Assembly (NCBI GenBank): GCA_948144175.1
Contig: CANXME010002062.1
Coordinates: 1-64,000, forward strand
Source: Closterium sp. NIES-65
Lineage: Eukaryota; Streptophyta; Zygnematophyceae; Desmidiales; Closteriaceae
Length of the DNA: 64,000 nt
Direction of reading: 5' to 3'
This document shows positions 53,875 to 63,403 of the stretch, piece by piece. The number at the start of each line of letters is the position of its first letter. Position 1 is the first letter of the stretch. Under the pieces are notes generated by a model. That model did no database searches. It was not told the origin of the DNA and saw only the letters and a program-made list of their open reading frames with translations. The position numbers and the translations under genes are program-made.

Positions 53875-54353
53875 ATGTAAGCGCACGCCTATGGTACCGT
53901 TCAAAGCCATCCCTCCAATCCTTTGCGGCTAATCTAACCCAACTCTACCGTAACCCTCCTTTCCCCAACCTCACGTACACCACCCATCGACCAAACCTAT
54001 TACTTGCACTGCTACCATATGCAACACACTCCATTATCACACCCTCACTGCTCTCCATCGTTGACCGCTCCCCACCATTGATCGGTGGTCGATTAGATGT
54101 GCCCGCTAGACCCCCCGTTCCTCAACCCACACAAACTTGGGGACAAAACATGTTATGCATACAAGAATAGGTCGCTGATAGTGTTCATGAATCAACTGTT
54201 ATGCTTATTTGATCTACTTTCCTTTTGCCTGGTACGTGAAAATGCAACGGCGGTGAAGGACCAAGTCCAACTGAACCTAGATGCTCAGCGATCATGTTTC
54301 TTGCTGAGCCAAGTGGGGGAGAAGACAGTCGTGCCACACTTGCTCGAACGGAC
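53875..54353. other. Flank of S3
   Basis: Ordinary-composition DNA. A frame ending in DQVQLNLDAQRSCFLLSQVG and PHLLERT (about 54240-54353) runs into the S3 insertion and continues briefly beyond it at 55645. It may be a gene fragment, not identified. Confidence 0.3.
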
Positions 54354-54562
54354 TGTTGAAATGTATTTGTATACATTCATATAAATGCCTACAGTAGCCT
54401 AGTGTAGTTCTTAGTTTCCTGCTAGGTGGTGTACCATTTGCCTAATTCCTTGCCTATATCTTGTATGCCCTCTACTATTGAACTCCTCTTTTGGCTTGCA
54501 CTTTTCCTCTCGTCACTCTTGCCTAGGTCAAACCCTAGGCCCCTCAACTATTATGTTTGACA
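54354..54562 (+). repeat. 5' LTR of S3
   Basis: 209 bp, next to the primer site. Confidence 0.85.
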
Positions 54563-55511
54563 TGGTATCAGAGCACGTAACATCCTGGCCTGCTGTTTTT
54601 AACTACCCCATGGGCCCACCGCGTATTTCTCGTTTCGTGGCGCCCGTCGCGCCCTTAGTTGTGACTGACGTGACGGGCGCGACGACGAGCTGTCTACTGA
54701 AATGGCGACGATCTGGGCGGCTCGTGCTGCCCCGTTGCTCCTTCGCCCTGTCACCCGCCCCGCGCTACCCGCCCCATCCCGATTTGCCCCGCCCCTCGTC
54801 TCGTTACGAGCTGCCACAGCCACACGCAGCCGCGCGCAGCTGCGTACGGCCGCGTGAAGCCGCGCACAGCCGCGCGCAGCCACACATGGCCGCACGCTAC
54901 TGCGCAGCTCCCCTGCCCTGCACCTGCTGCTCGTGCGCCAGTGAAAAGGGGGGGGGAGGGTGTGGGGTTGGCGCGTGGGTGACACAGCTCCTACCGCCGC
55001 TGTTCGCCTTTTCCTCCCTCTCACTGCTGCTCGCGCACTCGTGGGGGGAGGGGGAGTGTGAGGGGGTGGCGAGAGAGATTATGCATAGCCAACAGCCGCC
55101 CCTCCTCTCTCTCTCTCTCTCTCACTGCCGCTCGTGCTGCTGTGGGGGGGAGGGTAAGAGAGGGTGGCGGAAGACAGTCAGGAAATTGCAGCTGCAACCC
55201 GCTGCTACCGTGGCACCTCCTGGTGCCGCCCCTGCCGCCACCTGCCTTTGTTTCTGCTGCCTGCTGCTGGGGCCTGCAGGTGCTGCCGTCGAGCCGCTGC
55301 TGTCCTGCTGAACGTTGCAGCCACAGAGCCTGCTCCTCAAGCGACCTGCCGCCCCTACACCTGCTACTGCTTTTGCCTTGGCTGAAGGTGTGCTGCAGCT
55401 GTATTTGCCACTAATGCACCGGCTGCCATTGTTATTTCCTGCTGCTGCTTCTTCCACTGCACCTGGTGTACCCCTGCAGGCTTTGTGCTACACATGGGTT
55501 TTCCCTGTAGG

Positions 55512-55639
55512 CATTTGCCTAATTCCTTGCCTATATCTTGTATGCCCTCTACTATTGAACTTCTCTTTTGGCTTGCACTTTTCCTCTCGTCACTCTTGCC
55601 TAAGTCAAACCCTAGGCCCCTCAACTATTATGTTTGACA
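55512..55639 (+). repeat. 3' LTR of S3
   Basis: About 128 bp matching the inner part of the left copy and followed by CGGAC. Confidence 0.8.
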
Positions 55640-56363
55640 CGGACACCACTTTCTACAAGCCGCTACATGTACCAGTTCGACATATATCATCTGAACTCAA
55701 AGGGTGTGGTGGTTCTGGATAAGGGCCATGACCGTGGAGGGGACCTCCGTGGGGCAGCATATTGAGCTTTGCGGGATGGAGGTATGCACCACTATACATA
55801 CGAGTAACCACCGCGAACATCAACCCAACCGCACTTCATATTAGAGTATTGTTACGTGCCATCATATTGCCTGTCTTTCCCCAAGATAGGATAAGGTGGG
55901 ATCACCACTATGCGTTCAACACTCGTAAGTGTCATGATTATGTTTATCATTCACCCCACATTGTTGCACCAGCAACCAACACCATGCATGTCAAGAGAGA
56001 AGCTCCAGTGTATGAAGAACGAGATTTGCCAATTGGGGGTACGGCGAATACAAGGGTCAATATTGAGGTTGTGGAGGCGCAAGAGGAAGACGTGACGGGA
56101 CAGGGGGGAGAGGGAAGTGGAGGTGCTCTAAGGGCCGAACAACAATCCATTGAGGGTGACAGGTTGTGTGAAGAAGGTGACCTAGACTAGGGCCGGATCC
56201 AAGAAGGGGCTCAAGGGGTTAGCTACTTGGTGGAGGAACGAAACGAGGTTGAAGGAGGGGAAGGCACTTCGAAGGCGGATCCTTATGGTGGGGACAAAAC
56301 AAGGCTATTAGTAATTCCTGCGATCGTCTAAGCACAGCTTGACGAGTACGTAATCGTGCTATC
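55640..56363 (+). other. Unrecognised region with small frame
   Basis: A plus frame at 55762-56190 (142 residues; PVFPQDRIRWDHHYAFNTRK, then an acidic tail EVVEAQEEDVTGQGGEG) has plausible composition but no recognised domain. It may belong upstream of the transposase-like gene that follows, or to a separate host gene. Confidence 0.3.
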
Positions 56364-56864
56364 ATGTATTATATAGCTATTTTAGTGTGCGATTCACAAC
56401 ATGAGTTTGGGATGCAACCTAATTCGGCCCCACCATACATCCCATTGTATCGCAAAATTGTGTTAGTAAACCTCTTTCCTATTCCCGTTTCGACCCCATT
56501 AGAACCCAATTGCAAGGAGCCCTGGCTCAACAATTTCAGGAATATTGTCACGCATCTGGCGGTTGTCGCCAGCTTCCGCCGCAACAGCGCTGAAAGGAGC
56601 GGTATGTTTGTTAGACCCTCTTGGTTTGCTTCAGTTTGTCATGAGTCTCAGGGAAATATGCTGTCAACGAGTCGCATGCAAGGGATCGATGCAGCTGCGC
56701 TCATGAAAGGTGACATGGGCAACCTTTGGGGTCTTGTGGGTATGTGATACATGCTCAAAGTCCGTGGAAATTATGGTCTACCAAGCGGGGTAAAGTCACA
56801 AGGAAGCCCAACAAACAGGGTTCTAAGACTAGTTTTTTACTACCTCGTTTTGTTTCGGGGCTTT
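56364..56864 (+). pseudogene. 5' part of a transposase-like gene, interrupted by G5
   Basis: Reading frames here lead toward 63404. A frame from 56364 includes LEPNCKEPWLNNFRNIVTHL and continues with GMFVRPSWFASVCHESQGNM. In another frame VCDTCSKSVEIMVYQAG has a CxxC pair as in a zinc-binding head. Near the break the frame reads TSFCFGAFVMVGLGLQQ when the two sides of G5 are compared, as in the region before the catalytic core of transposase-like proteins. Internal stops show decay. The same gene resumes at 63404. Confidence 0.4.
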
Positions 56865-56993
56865 TGTGGAGTAAAGAAAACAGGAATGAAATGACTAAGG
56901 AAAGATTGGGTACAAATACAGCCCTAGAAACCCTGTACCCCATATGTGCTACCCCACTATAGCCTACAGCAACTATGTCATATAAATCTGACA
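56865..56993 (-). repeat. 3' LTR of G5
   Basis: 129 bp, TGTCAGATTTATATGAC...CTCCACA on the minus strand, next to polypurine CTATGGGGGTG. Confidence 0.95.
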
Positions 56994-57199
56994 CACCCCC
57001 ATAGGCAAAGTGGGGGAGAACAAGGGGTCACAAGACCAGTCAAGCAAAGCAAAGCAAGCTCAGGGTGGATCACAAAGTCACCACACAGTCCGAGCACAAG
57101 AGTAGGGCCAGAGGCCAGTTCACATGCAGGAGTACAGACATATATATAAAACTAGACAAACAAGAGCAGGCATATATATATGTCACAGTACAAGTGAAG

Positions 57200-60100
57200 T
57201 CAAGAGGAGAGCAAGTGAGGCAAGACAGGCACAAGACCCAGCTGGGTGCAAAAGCGCTGATGGTCACAAGGCGCGAGTGCCTTGGTGAACACATCAGCAG
57301 TGTTGGCCTCAGAGGCCACGTATACAAGTCGCAACTGACCACGCTGCTGCAGCTCACGAGCAAGGAAGTAGCGGAGAGCAATGTGCTTCGTTCTGTGCTC
57401 CAAGCGCTGCTCTCGACACAAGGCCAGCATAGCCTTGTTGTCTACGTACAGCACTGGAGGAGAACGAGGCGGCTCTCCAAGGTCAGTCAGCAGGTAGGTG
57501 AGCCAGCGAAGCTCCTGTGCAGCCATGGCCCCGGCGTAGATCTCAGCCTCACAACCGGAGCCGAGAACCGAAGACGAGCGAGTAGACCGCCACGAGACAG
57601 AGCCGGAACCAAGGCTGAAGGTGTAACCCTGTGACGACCGCTGCGTAGCCTGGTCGTCAGCCCAAGAAGCGTCCGCGTGGCCGGTAAGGACCACTGGACT
57701 CCGCCCTCCAAGCACTAGCCCCATGCCCGACGTACTGCACAGGTAGCGCAATACCCTCTTCGCTGCAGCCATGTGCTCCGGTCTGTGTCTCCCAGGAGCA
57801 ACATAGCGTGCAAGAATGCTCAGAGGGTATGCAAGGTCAGGTCGTGTGCAGGTCATCAGGTACATGAGGCAGCCAACAAGCTCTGCATACGGACCACTCG
57901 ACTCTACGGACTCATCCGAAGGCAGAGCTGAGAGTGAGTGGCGAGTAGGCAGAGGAGTGGCCTGAGGCGAGGAGTACGTGAAGCCGAAGCGCTGAAGGAC
58001 CTGCTGCACCATGTGTGACTGAGTCAAGGTAATGGTGCGGCGTGCTCTGTCCCGAGTGATCTGCAAGCCAAGGTAGCTGCGCAGTTCACCCAGGTCTGTG
58101 CACGTGTGTCTCTTCAGCAGCTCGGACTTCACGTAGGCGAGTCCAGCAGTGTCCGCTGTGGCAAAGACCAAGTCGTCGACGTACACGAGGATGTAGAACG
58201 GCGGCAGGGAAGTGTCGGTGCGAAGAAACAGCGACGGGTCAGCAGTAGAAGGAGCAAACCCAAGAGCCGCAAGCGTAGTCCTCAGTGTGTCGTGCCACTC
58301 ACGCGGTGCCTGGCGGAGACCGTAGACTGGCCGTCGGAGGCTCCACTGGGTGCCAGGAGGGAAAGTCCCAGTGAAGCCAGGTGGACGGCGAAGCCAGATC
58401 TCCTCGTGCAGGCTACCCTGCAAGAACGCAGTGCTGAAGTCGAGAGAGTGAAGCTCGTAGTCGCGCTGAGCGGCTATGTGCAGCAGAACCCGAAGAGTAG
58501 TCATCTTCGGGGTGGGAGAGAAGGTCTGAAAGTAGTCAACTCCCTGTCGCTGACTGAAGCCACGAGCAACGTACCGTGCCTTGAAGACAGGTGGAGAGCC
58601 CGGCGGCCGCTTCACCCTGAAGATCCACATGCCACTGACGATGTTCGCCCCAGGAGGGGGAACCGCGTCAACGTAGGTGCCTGTGGACTTCCAGGAAGCC
58701 ATCTCTGCATCCATAGCTGCCTGCCACTGAGAGGAGTAGGGACCCTCTACGGCCTCCGCGTAAGAACGCGGAGTCGGGATGTCTAGTGCATCCGGGTCTC
58801 CCTCAGGGGCAAGTAGTACAGACGCGAGATGAGGTGAAGCAGCCGCTAGACACTGTAACTCCTCCTGCCTGTCCTCTAGGACGTCCGTGCCAAGAGCACA
58901 CTCACCCCCGACGGACGGAGGACAGACAGACGCAGACTCAGCAACAAGACTAGCAGCGTAGTCGAGACGACAGCGAGCAGCAAAGTCGACGAGCTCAGCG
59001 ACAAGGGCAGACGCAGCAGTGGACTCAAACGAGGGGTCAGTGACGACAGTAGCAAGGAGACGCGTGACAGTAGGACTGGCAGCACGAAGAGAGTCCGACT
59101 CAGGGTCGGCAAGCACAGGAAGAGAGGACTCAGGAGGAGAAGGCAAAGGGGCACGCAGAGGAGCAGTGGACGGACGCAAAGACATCCGGTGCGTGCCAGG
59201 GACAGGAGGAGGACGCTGACGCGAACTGCGACCACTAGCGCGAGCAGCACGAACACGCGACGCGGGACGAGACGCAGGCTCACGACGCTCAGCAAGACCT
59301 CCAGTAGGACCAGTGTAAGGAGAGGGAGCAGGCAGTGGAGAGGAAAGCTTCAGCAGGGACTGCGACTGGACAAGCGGTGGACCCTCTACTGGAGGAGAAA
59401 GACCAAGAACCTGCTGCAGGAGTGGAACGAAGTACGGCCGAGGCCGCGCGGGAGCTCCAGACTCAGCAGGGACAGCACCAGCACCCTCAGCGACAGCACC
59501 AGCGCCACCGACACCTCCAGCGGCAGGACCAACAGCAGTAGGCTCAGCACCAACGCCCTCAGCAGCTCCAGCTCCAGGAGGACCCGCAGGTCCAGCAGCT
59601 CCGGGACCGGCAGCACCCGCACCCTCGACGGTCGAAGAAGCTCCAGCTCCAGCTCCAGCAGCACCTTCAGACGCAGCAGCACGCCTCCAGCGGCGAGCGA
59701 ACCACTCGCGCAGCTCCTGTGGAGAGAGGGGCTCCCGGCGAGACGCAGCAGCAGGAGAAACCCCAGGCTCAGCAGCTCCAGACGCAGCACCCCCAGGCTC
59801 AGCAGCTCCCAGCACAGCACCCCCAGGCTCAGCAGCTCCCGACCCAGCACCCCCAGACCCAGCACCTCCAGGCACAGCACCCCCCGGCTCAGCACCCCCA
59901 GGCTCCGCACCCTCCGCAGTAGCACCCTCAGGCCCAGCACCCCCAGCAGTAGCACCCCCAGGCTCAGCACCCCCGCGCACAGCACCCCCAGAGTCAGCAC
60001 CCCCAGGCTCAGCACCCGCAGCAGCACCAGAGTCACCAGTAACCTCGACCGGGTCAACGGCGTCTACCTGGGACACACCTGAGGGGGCAGGAACCTGAGG

Positions 60101-62464
60101 GGGGAGGGGGTCTACCGGGGGGGGAACCGGCACAAGGAAGTCCGGGGGAGGGGGGAGGGAAGGAGTGCGGTAGGGGAAGAGACGGTAGAAGGGGACTGAC
60201 TCGTCGAACGTGACGTCCCGGGAGGACAGAACACGACGAGAGGAGGGGGACAGCTTGTCCGCAGACAAGTCGTGGGAGGAGTGAGGAGTAGCCCGGAGGC
60301 GACCCTCGACACAGGGGACACAGGAAGGTCCTGGCCCGGAGGGGAGAGGAGGGAGAGACTGGGGAAGACCAGAGACAAGGACACGGGAAGCCATGCCCCA
60401 AAGACGGGGCAAGGAGGGGTGGCCAAGACGGTGGTGCCACAGGAGAGTCTCGTGAGACAGGAGGCGACAAGAACAGGGGGCAGACTCAGGACCTGACCGG
60501 GACGCAGCAGCAAGTACCTGACCCGACGCAGCCACCTGACCAGACGCAGGGACAGGAGGAGACTCAACGGTCAGGGTGTAGAGACTCGACCCCGGCCGAC
60601 GCGAGAACGTGGCCAGGTGTCGGCCTGTGCGTGCCTCCGTGCAGTGGGTCACCCGCTGACTCGCAGGAGTGAACTGGTGAACACCCACATCCTGCAGGTC
60701 CGCTCCACTCACCAAGTTCGTAGAGAACGAGGGAAGGTACAGACCCGACAGGGTGCCCGAAGGGGCAGCCGGACACGGGAGGACAGTGGAGAAGTGAGAC
60801 AGGACAGGACCCCCAGAGGGGTCAGCAAGGGAGACTGCAACCGGCCGGCCGAGCGGCGTAAGGGTAGTGCGGTCTCGAAAGAAGGAGCGAGAAGCTCCGG
60901 AGTCAAGTGTGAAAGTGAGGGAGGACGAGGACGACTCAGTACCTGAGAGCGCAGTCTCACCAGTACCTGAGAGCGCAGACGCACTGGCACCTAGAGCAGC
61001 AGCCTCACAAGCACCTAGCGCAGCAGTACCAATGCCCGGGTCGGGCTGGAAACAGCGGTAACCCTCATTCTCCTCACTATAATCCACAACATACATAGCA
61101 GTAAGGATAGCATCAAAATCAAGATCAAAGATCGCTACACCAGCCCTGAGAAGCTCATCCCAGCGAGGGATCTCACTAGCCCCAGGGAAGTGCTGACGCC
61201 AGGCGTCCGTCAGGCGGCCAAAGCAGCGCTGGGTGGCGTGGGCACCCCCACACTGCTCACCCGCGCGGTCGCCGGAACGAAGAACGTAGGTGCAGGGACC
61301 AGTACCCCCACCCCTCTGACGCCCAGCGTACCACTCACGAAGCTGCTGAGGCGAAGGGATGTCCCGAGAGCGCTGCTGCTGCTGCCGCTGCGAGCGCTGG
61401 CCACCACCACCGCCGCTACGCTGCTGGGTACCACCCCGACCAGATCCACCCCCTCCACCACCACTGCCTCCTCCGCTGCCGCCTCCACCGCCTCCACCTC
61501 CGCCGCTTCCACCTCCGCCGCTGCCTCCACCACCACCGCTGGCACCACCACCACCGTCTCCGCCGCTGCTGCCACCACCACCACCACCCCCGCCACTAGT
61601 CCCGCCGCCACCCCCACTCCCTCCGCCGTCACCGCCGCCACCGCCACCGCCCCCTCCAGCTCCACCCGCGCCCTTGCCCCCCTTGCCCTTGCTGGAGCGA
61701 CGTCTCCCACTAGGGGCAGACGCCGCGCCGACCGACTCAAGACCAAGCAGGTCGGCAGCAGCAGCAGAGGCAACAAAGGGCAGCAAGGGGGAAGGAGAGC
61801 ACCCCTCAAAGATGGGGGTGCGAGGGTCACCACGAGAAGCACCTACAGCGACGATGCTCTTCTCCGCTGCGAGGAGGGCCTTCTCGAGGAGGTCGACGGT
61901 GAGGGTGGTGGGACAGACTGCGAGAAAGTGGTCCCTGACGACTCGAAGGGAGTCAGGGAGGCGCGCGACTACGTAGTAGAGAGCGATGTACATGGGGGGG
62001 GGGTTCTTAGCGCAGAACTCAGCAGGAAGGGCGGCGCGGTAGCGAGTGTCACTAGTGCGGAGGTGCGTAATGAGGTCAGCGACAGTGGGAAAGGCAGAGA
62101 GGTCAGGAAAGAGGTAGGGAAGCATGAGACGGCTCAGTGCAGCAGTGGCAGGGGAGGAGTAGCGCGCAACTACAGCGTCGTACAAGGTCTGAGCACTCTT
62201 GTACTGACTGAAGTGCGCACGCTCAGAGGTAGGGAGGTGGCGACGCACAGCAAGACGTGCAGCAGCATCGCGGGTGGCCCACTTAGAGCGGACAGCGGGA
62301 TCAGCATCAGCAGCAAGAGCAGGAGAGGCGCCAGAGGTGAGATCAAAGAGAGAAAGGTCGTCAGCCCTGTCGCACTGTAAGAACAGCTGCAGGTCGTCTA
62401 ACCAGACCTCAAAATCAATGGCGCGACCCTCAGCGTCAAAAGCTAGGACACTAGGGGTAGCCAT
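57200..62464 (-). CDS. G5 gag-pol polyprotein frame
   Basis: About 1754 residues from MATPSV at 62464. Order: UBN2-type Gag (1-230), basic patch GRRRSSKGKGGK, poly-Gly spacer of about 110 residues (residues 265-375), SPQQLREWYAGRQ and knuckle CTYVLRSGDRAGEQC (about 395-430), protease LDSGASRSFF (about 525), and integrase zinc region HHRLGHPSLPRL...CVPCVEGRLRA (about 680-730). Then a GGAEP/GGATA linker (about 830-950), reverse transcriptase with LVYVDDLVFATADT (about 1425), and RNase H to the end. Single-frame Gag-Pol is usual for Ty1/copia. The protein would act in cytoplasmic particles and integrate cDNA in the nucleus. Described as a fossil; domain positions are approximate. Confidence 0.9.
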   Translation of the reverse strand: MATPSVLAFDAEGRAIDFEVWLDDLQLFLQCDRADDLSLFDLTSGASPALAADADPAVRSKWATRDAAARLAVRRHLPTSERAHFSQYKSAQTLYDAVVARYSSPATAALSRLMLPYLFPDLSAFPTVADLITHLRTSDTRYRAALPAEFCAKNPPPMYIALYYVVARLPDSLRVVRDHFLAVCPTTLTVDLLEKALLAAEKSIVAVGASRGDPRTPIFEGCSPSPLLPFVASAAAADLLGLESVGAASAPSGRRRSSKGKGGKGAGGAGGGGGGGGGDGGGSGGGGGTSGGGGGGGGSSGGDGGGGASGGGGGSGGGGSGGGGGGGGGSGGGSGGGGGGSGRGGTQQRSGGGGGQRSQRQQQQRSRDIPSPQQLREWYAGRQRGGGTGPCTYVLRSGDRAGEQCGGAHATQRCFGRLTDAWRQHFPGASEIPRWDELLRAGVAIFDLDFDAILTAMYVVDYSEENEGYRCFQPDPGIGTAALGACEAAALGASASALSGTGETALSGTESSSSSLTFTLDSGASRSFFRDRTTLTPLGRPVAVSLADPSGGPVLSHFSTVLPCPAAPSGTLSGLYLPSFSTNLVSGADLQDVGVHQFTPASQRVTHCTEARTGRHLATFSRRPGSSLYTLTVESPPVPASGQVAASGQVLAAASRSGPESAPCSCRLLSHETLLWHHRLGHPSLPRLWGMASRVLVSGLPQSLPPLPSGPGPSCVPCVEGRLRATPHSSHDLSADKLSPSSRRVLSSRDVTFDESVPFYRLFPYRTPSLPPPPDFLVPVPPPVDPLPPQVPAPSGVSQVDAVDPVEVTGDSGAAAGAEPGGADSGGAVRGGAEPGGATAGGAGPEGATAEGAEPGGAEPGGAVPGGAGSGGAGSGAAEPGGAVLGAAEPGGAASGAAEPGVSPAAASRREPLSPQELREWFARRWRRAAASEGAAGAGAGASSTVEGAGAAGPGAAGPAGPPGAGAAEGVGAEPTAVGPAAGGVGGAGAVAEGAGAVPAESGAPARPRPYFVPLLQQVLGLSPPVEGPPLVQSQSLLKLSSPLPAPSPYTGPTGGLAERREPASRPASRVRAARASGRSSRQRPPPVPGTHRMSLRPSTAPLRAPLPSPPESSLPVLADPESDSLRAASPTVTRLLATVVTDPSFESTAASALVAELVDFAARCRLDYAASLVAESASVCPPSVGGECALGTDVLEDRQEELQCLAAASPHLASVLLAPEGDPDALDIPTPRSYAEAVEGPYSSQWQAAMDAEMASWKSTGTYVDAVPPPGANIVSGMWIFRVKRPPGSPPVFKARYVARGFSQRQGVDYFQTFSPTPKMTTLRVLLHIAAQRDYELHSLDFSTAFLQGSLHEEIWLRRPPGFTGTFPPGTQWSLRRPVYGLRQAPREWHDTLRTTLAALGFAPSTADPSLFLRTDTSLPPFYILVYVDDLVFATADTAGLAYVKSELLKRHTCTDLGELRSYLGLQITRDRARRTITLTQSHMVQQVLQRFGFTYSSPQATPLPTRHSLSALPSDESVESSGPYAELVGCLMYLMTCTRPDLAYPLSILARYVAPGRHRPEHMAAAKRVLRYLCSTSGMGLVLGGRSPVVLTGHADASWADDQATQRSSQGYTFSLGSGSVSWRSTRSSSVLGSGCEAEIYAGAMAAQELRWLTYLLTDLGEPPRSPPVLYVDNKAMLALCREQRLEHRTKHIALRYFLARELQQRGQLRLVYVASEANTADVFTKALAPCDHQRFCTQLGLVPVLPHLLSS

Positions 62465-62539
62465 GGCGACGACAGCGACGCAGTGCAAGCAGCAGGGAAA
62501 GAGCTCGCAGTGTCAGTGGGACTGTGCTCACCAGGCAGG

Positions 62540-63180
62540 GCAGGTCGTGTAGGTATGCAGAAAGGCGGCTCGGGTGCTGGGCGGCTCGGCTGCTGGGCGG
62601 CTCGGGCGCAGGGCGGCTCGGCTCCCGGGCTGCTCGGCGGCTGGGCGGCTCGGGTGCAGGGCGGCTCGGCTCCCGGGCGGCTCGGCGGCAGGGCGGCTCG
62701 GGTCCCGGGCGGCTCGGCGTCGGGCGGCTCGGCTCACGGGCGGTTCGGCTGCTGGTGCAGCGGCGGGTTGACCGGTGCAGTGGCGGGCCGGCAGGTGCAG
62801 CGGCGGGCCGGCAGGTGCAGTGGCGGGCCGGCAGGTGCAGCGGCGGGCCGGCAGGTGCAGTGGCGGGCCGGCAGGAGAGGCGGCGGAGCCGCGTCAGGGG
62901 AGGCGGCAGGGCCGCGTCAGGGGAGGCGGCGGAGCCGCGTCAGGGGAGGCGGCGGTGCCGCGTCAGGGGAGGCGGGGGAGCCGCGTCAGGGGAGGCGGCA
63001 GGGCCGCGTCAGGGGAGGCGGCGGGGCCGCGTCAGACAGGCGGCGGGGCCGCGTCAGGAGAGGCGGCGGAGCCGCGTCAGGGGAGGCGGCGGGGCCGCGT
63101 CAGGGGAGGCGGCGGAGCCGCGTCAGGGTAGGCGGCGGGGCCGCGTCAAACAGGGACAGCGGGGCCGCGAGGGAAAAGGC
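62540..63180. repeat. GC-rich leader arrays of G5
   Basis: Three arrays: GGGCGGCTCGGCT-type units (62570-62750), a 20-bp GCAGGTGCAGTGGCGGGCCG unit (62775-62875) and a 23-bp unit near GTCAGGGGAGGCGGCGGAGC (62880-63150). The GGGCCC palindrome is at 63230-63235 and hairpin arms GGTCC/GGACC lie at about 63244-63260. Confidence 0.85.
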
Positions 63181-63274
63181 GACCCGAGGGGGTCGCTAAA
63201 AAAAGGCGCGCCTCGGGGCGCGCTTCGGTGGGCCCTAAAAAAACGGTCCGAAGGTAGGACCCGCTCTGATACCA

Positions 63275-63403
63275 TGTGGAGTAAAGAAAACAGGAATGAA
63301 ATGACTAAGGAAAGATTGGGTACAAATACAACCCTAGAAACCCTGTACCCCATATGTGCTACCCCACTATAGCCTACAGCAACTATGTCATATAAATCTG
63401 ACA
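63275..63403 (-). repeat. 5' LTR of G5
   Basis: 129 bp, next to primer site TGGTATCAGAGCGGG. Confidence 0.95.

Larger units (their letters stand above)
54354..55639 (+). mobile_element. S3: short non-autonomous LTR element related to S1
   Basis: Left LTR 54354-54562 (TGTTGAAATG...GTTTGACA) and right LTR 55512-55639, with CGGAC on both flanks (54349-54353, 55640-55644). Primer site TGGTATCAGAGC (54563-54574) matches the initiator-Met site exactly; GGGCCC at 54612-54617. The interior shares GGGTGGCGGAAGACAG and the following several hundred bp with S1 (33480-33720 against 55150-55390), although the LTRs of the two differ strongly. LTR copies differ at 2 of 128 aligned sites. No gag or pol; non-autonomous. 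Confidence 0.88.
56865..63403 (-). mobile_element. G5: Ty1/copia-type element (G family), young
   Basis: LTRs of 129 bp (56865-56993, 63275-63403) differ at 1 site; GCTTT flanks both (56860-56864, 63404-63408). Primer site TGGTATCAGAGCGGG (63260-63274). A single long open frame spans gag to RNase H on the minus strand. The interior is almost identical to G3, yet the LTRs differ clearly from those of G3. It is probably not whole (about one break) although the frame is open. Confidence 0.95.

Noticed and set aside
53575-56340. Large-virus or Polinton-type origin for the unrecognised frames around S3.
   Set aside because: No capsid, packaging ATPase, protein-primed polymerase or terminal repeat was seen.
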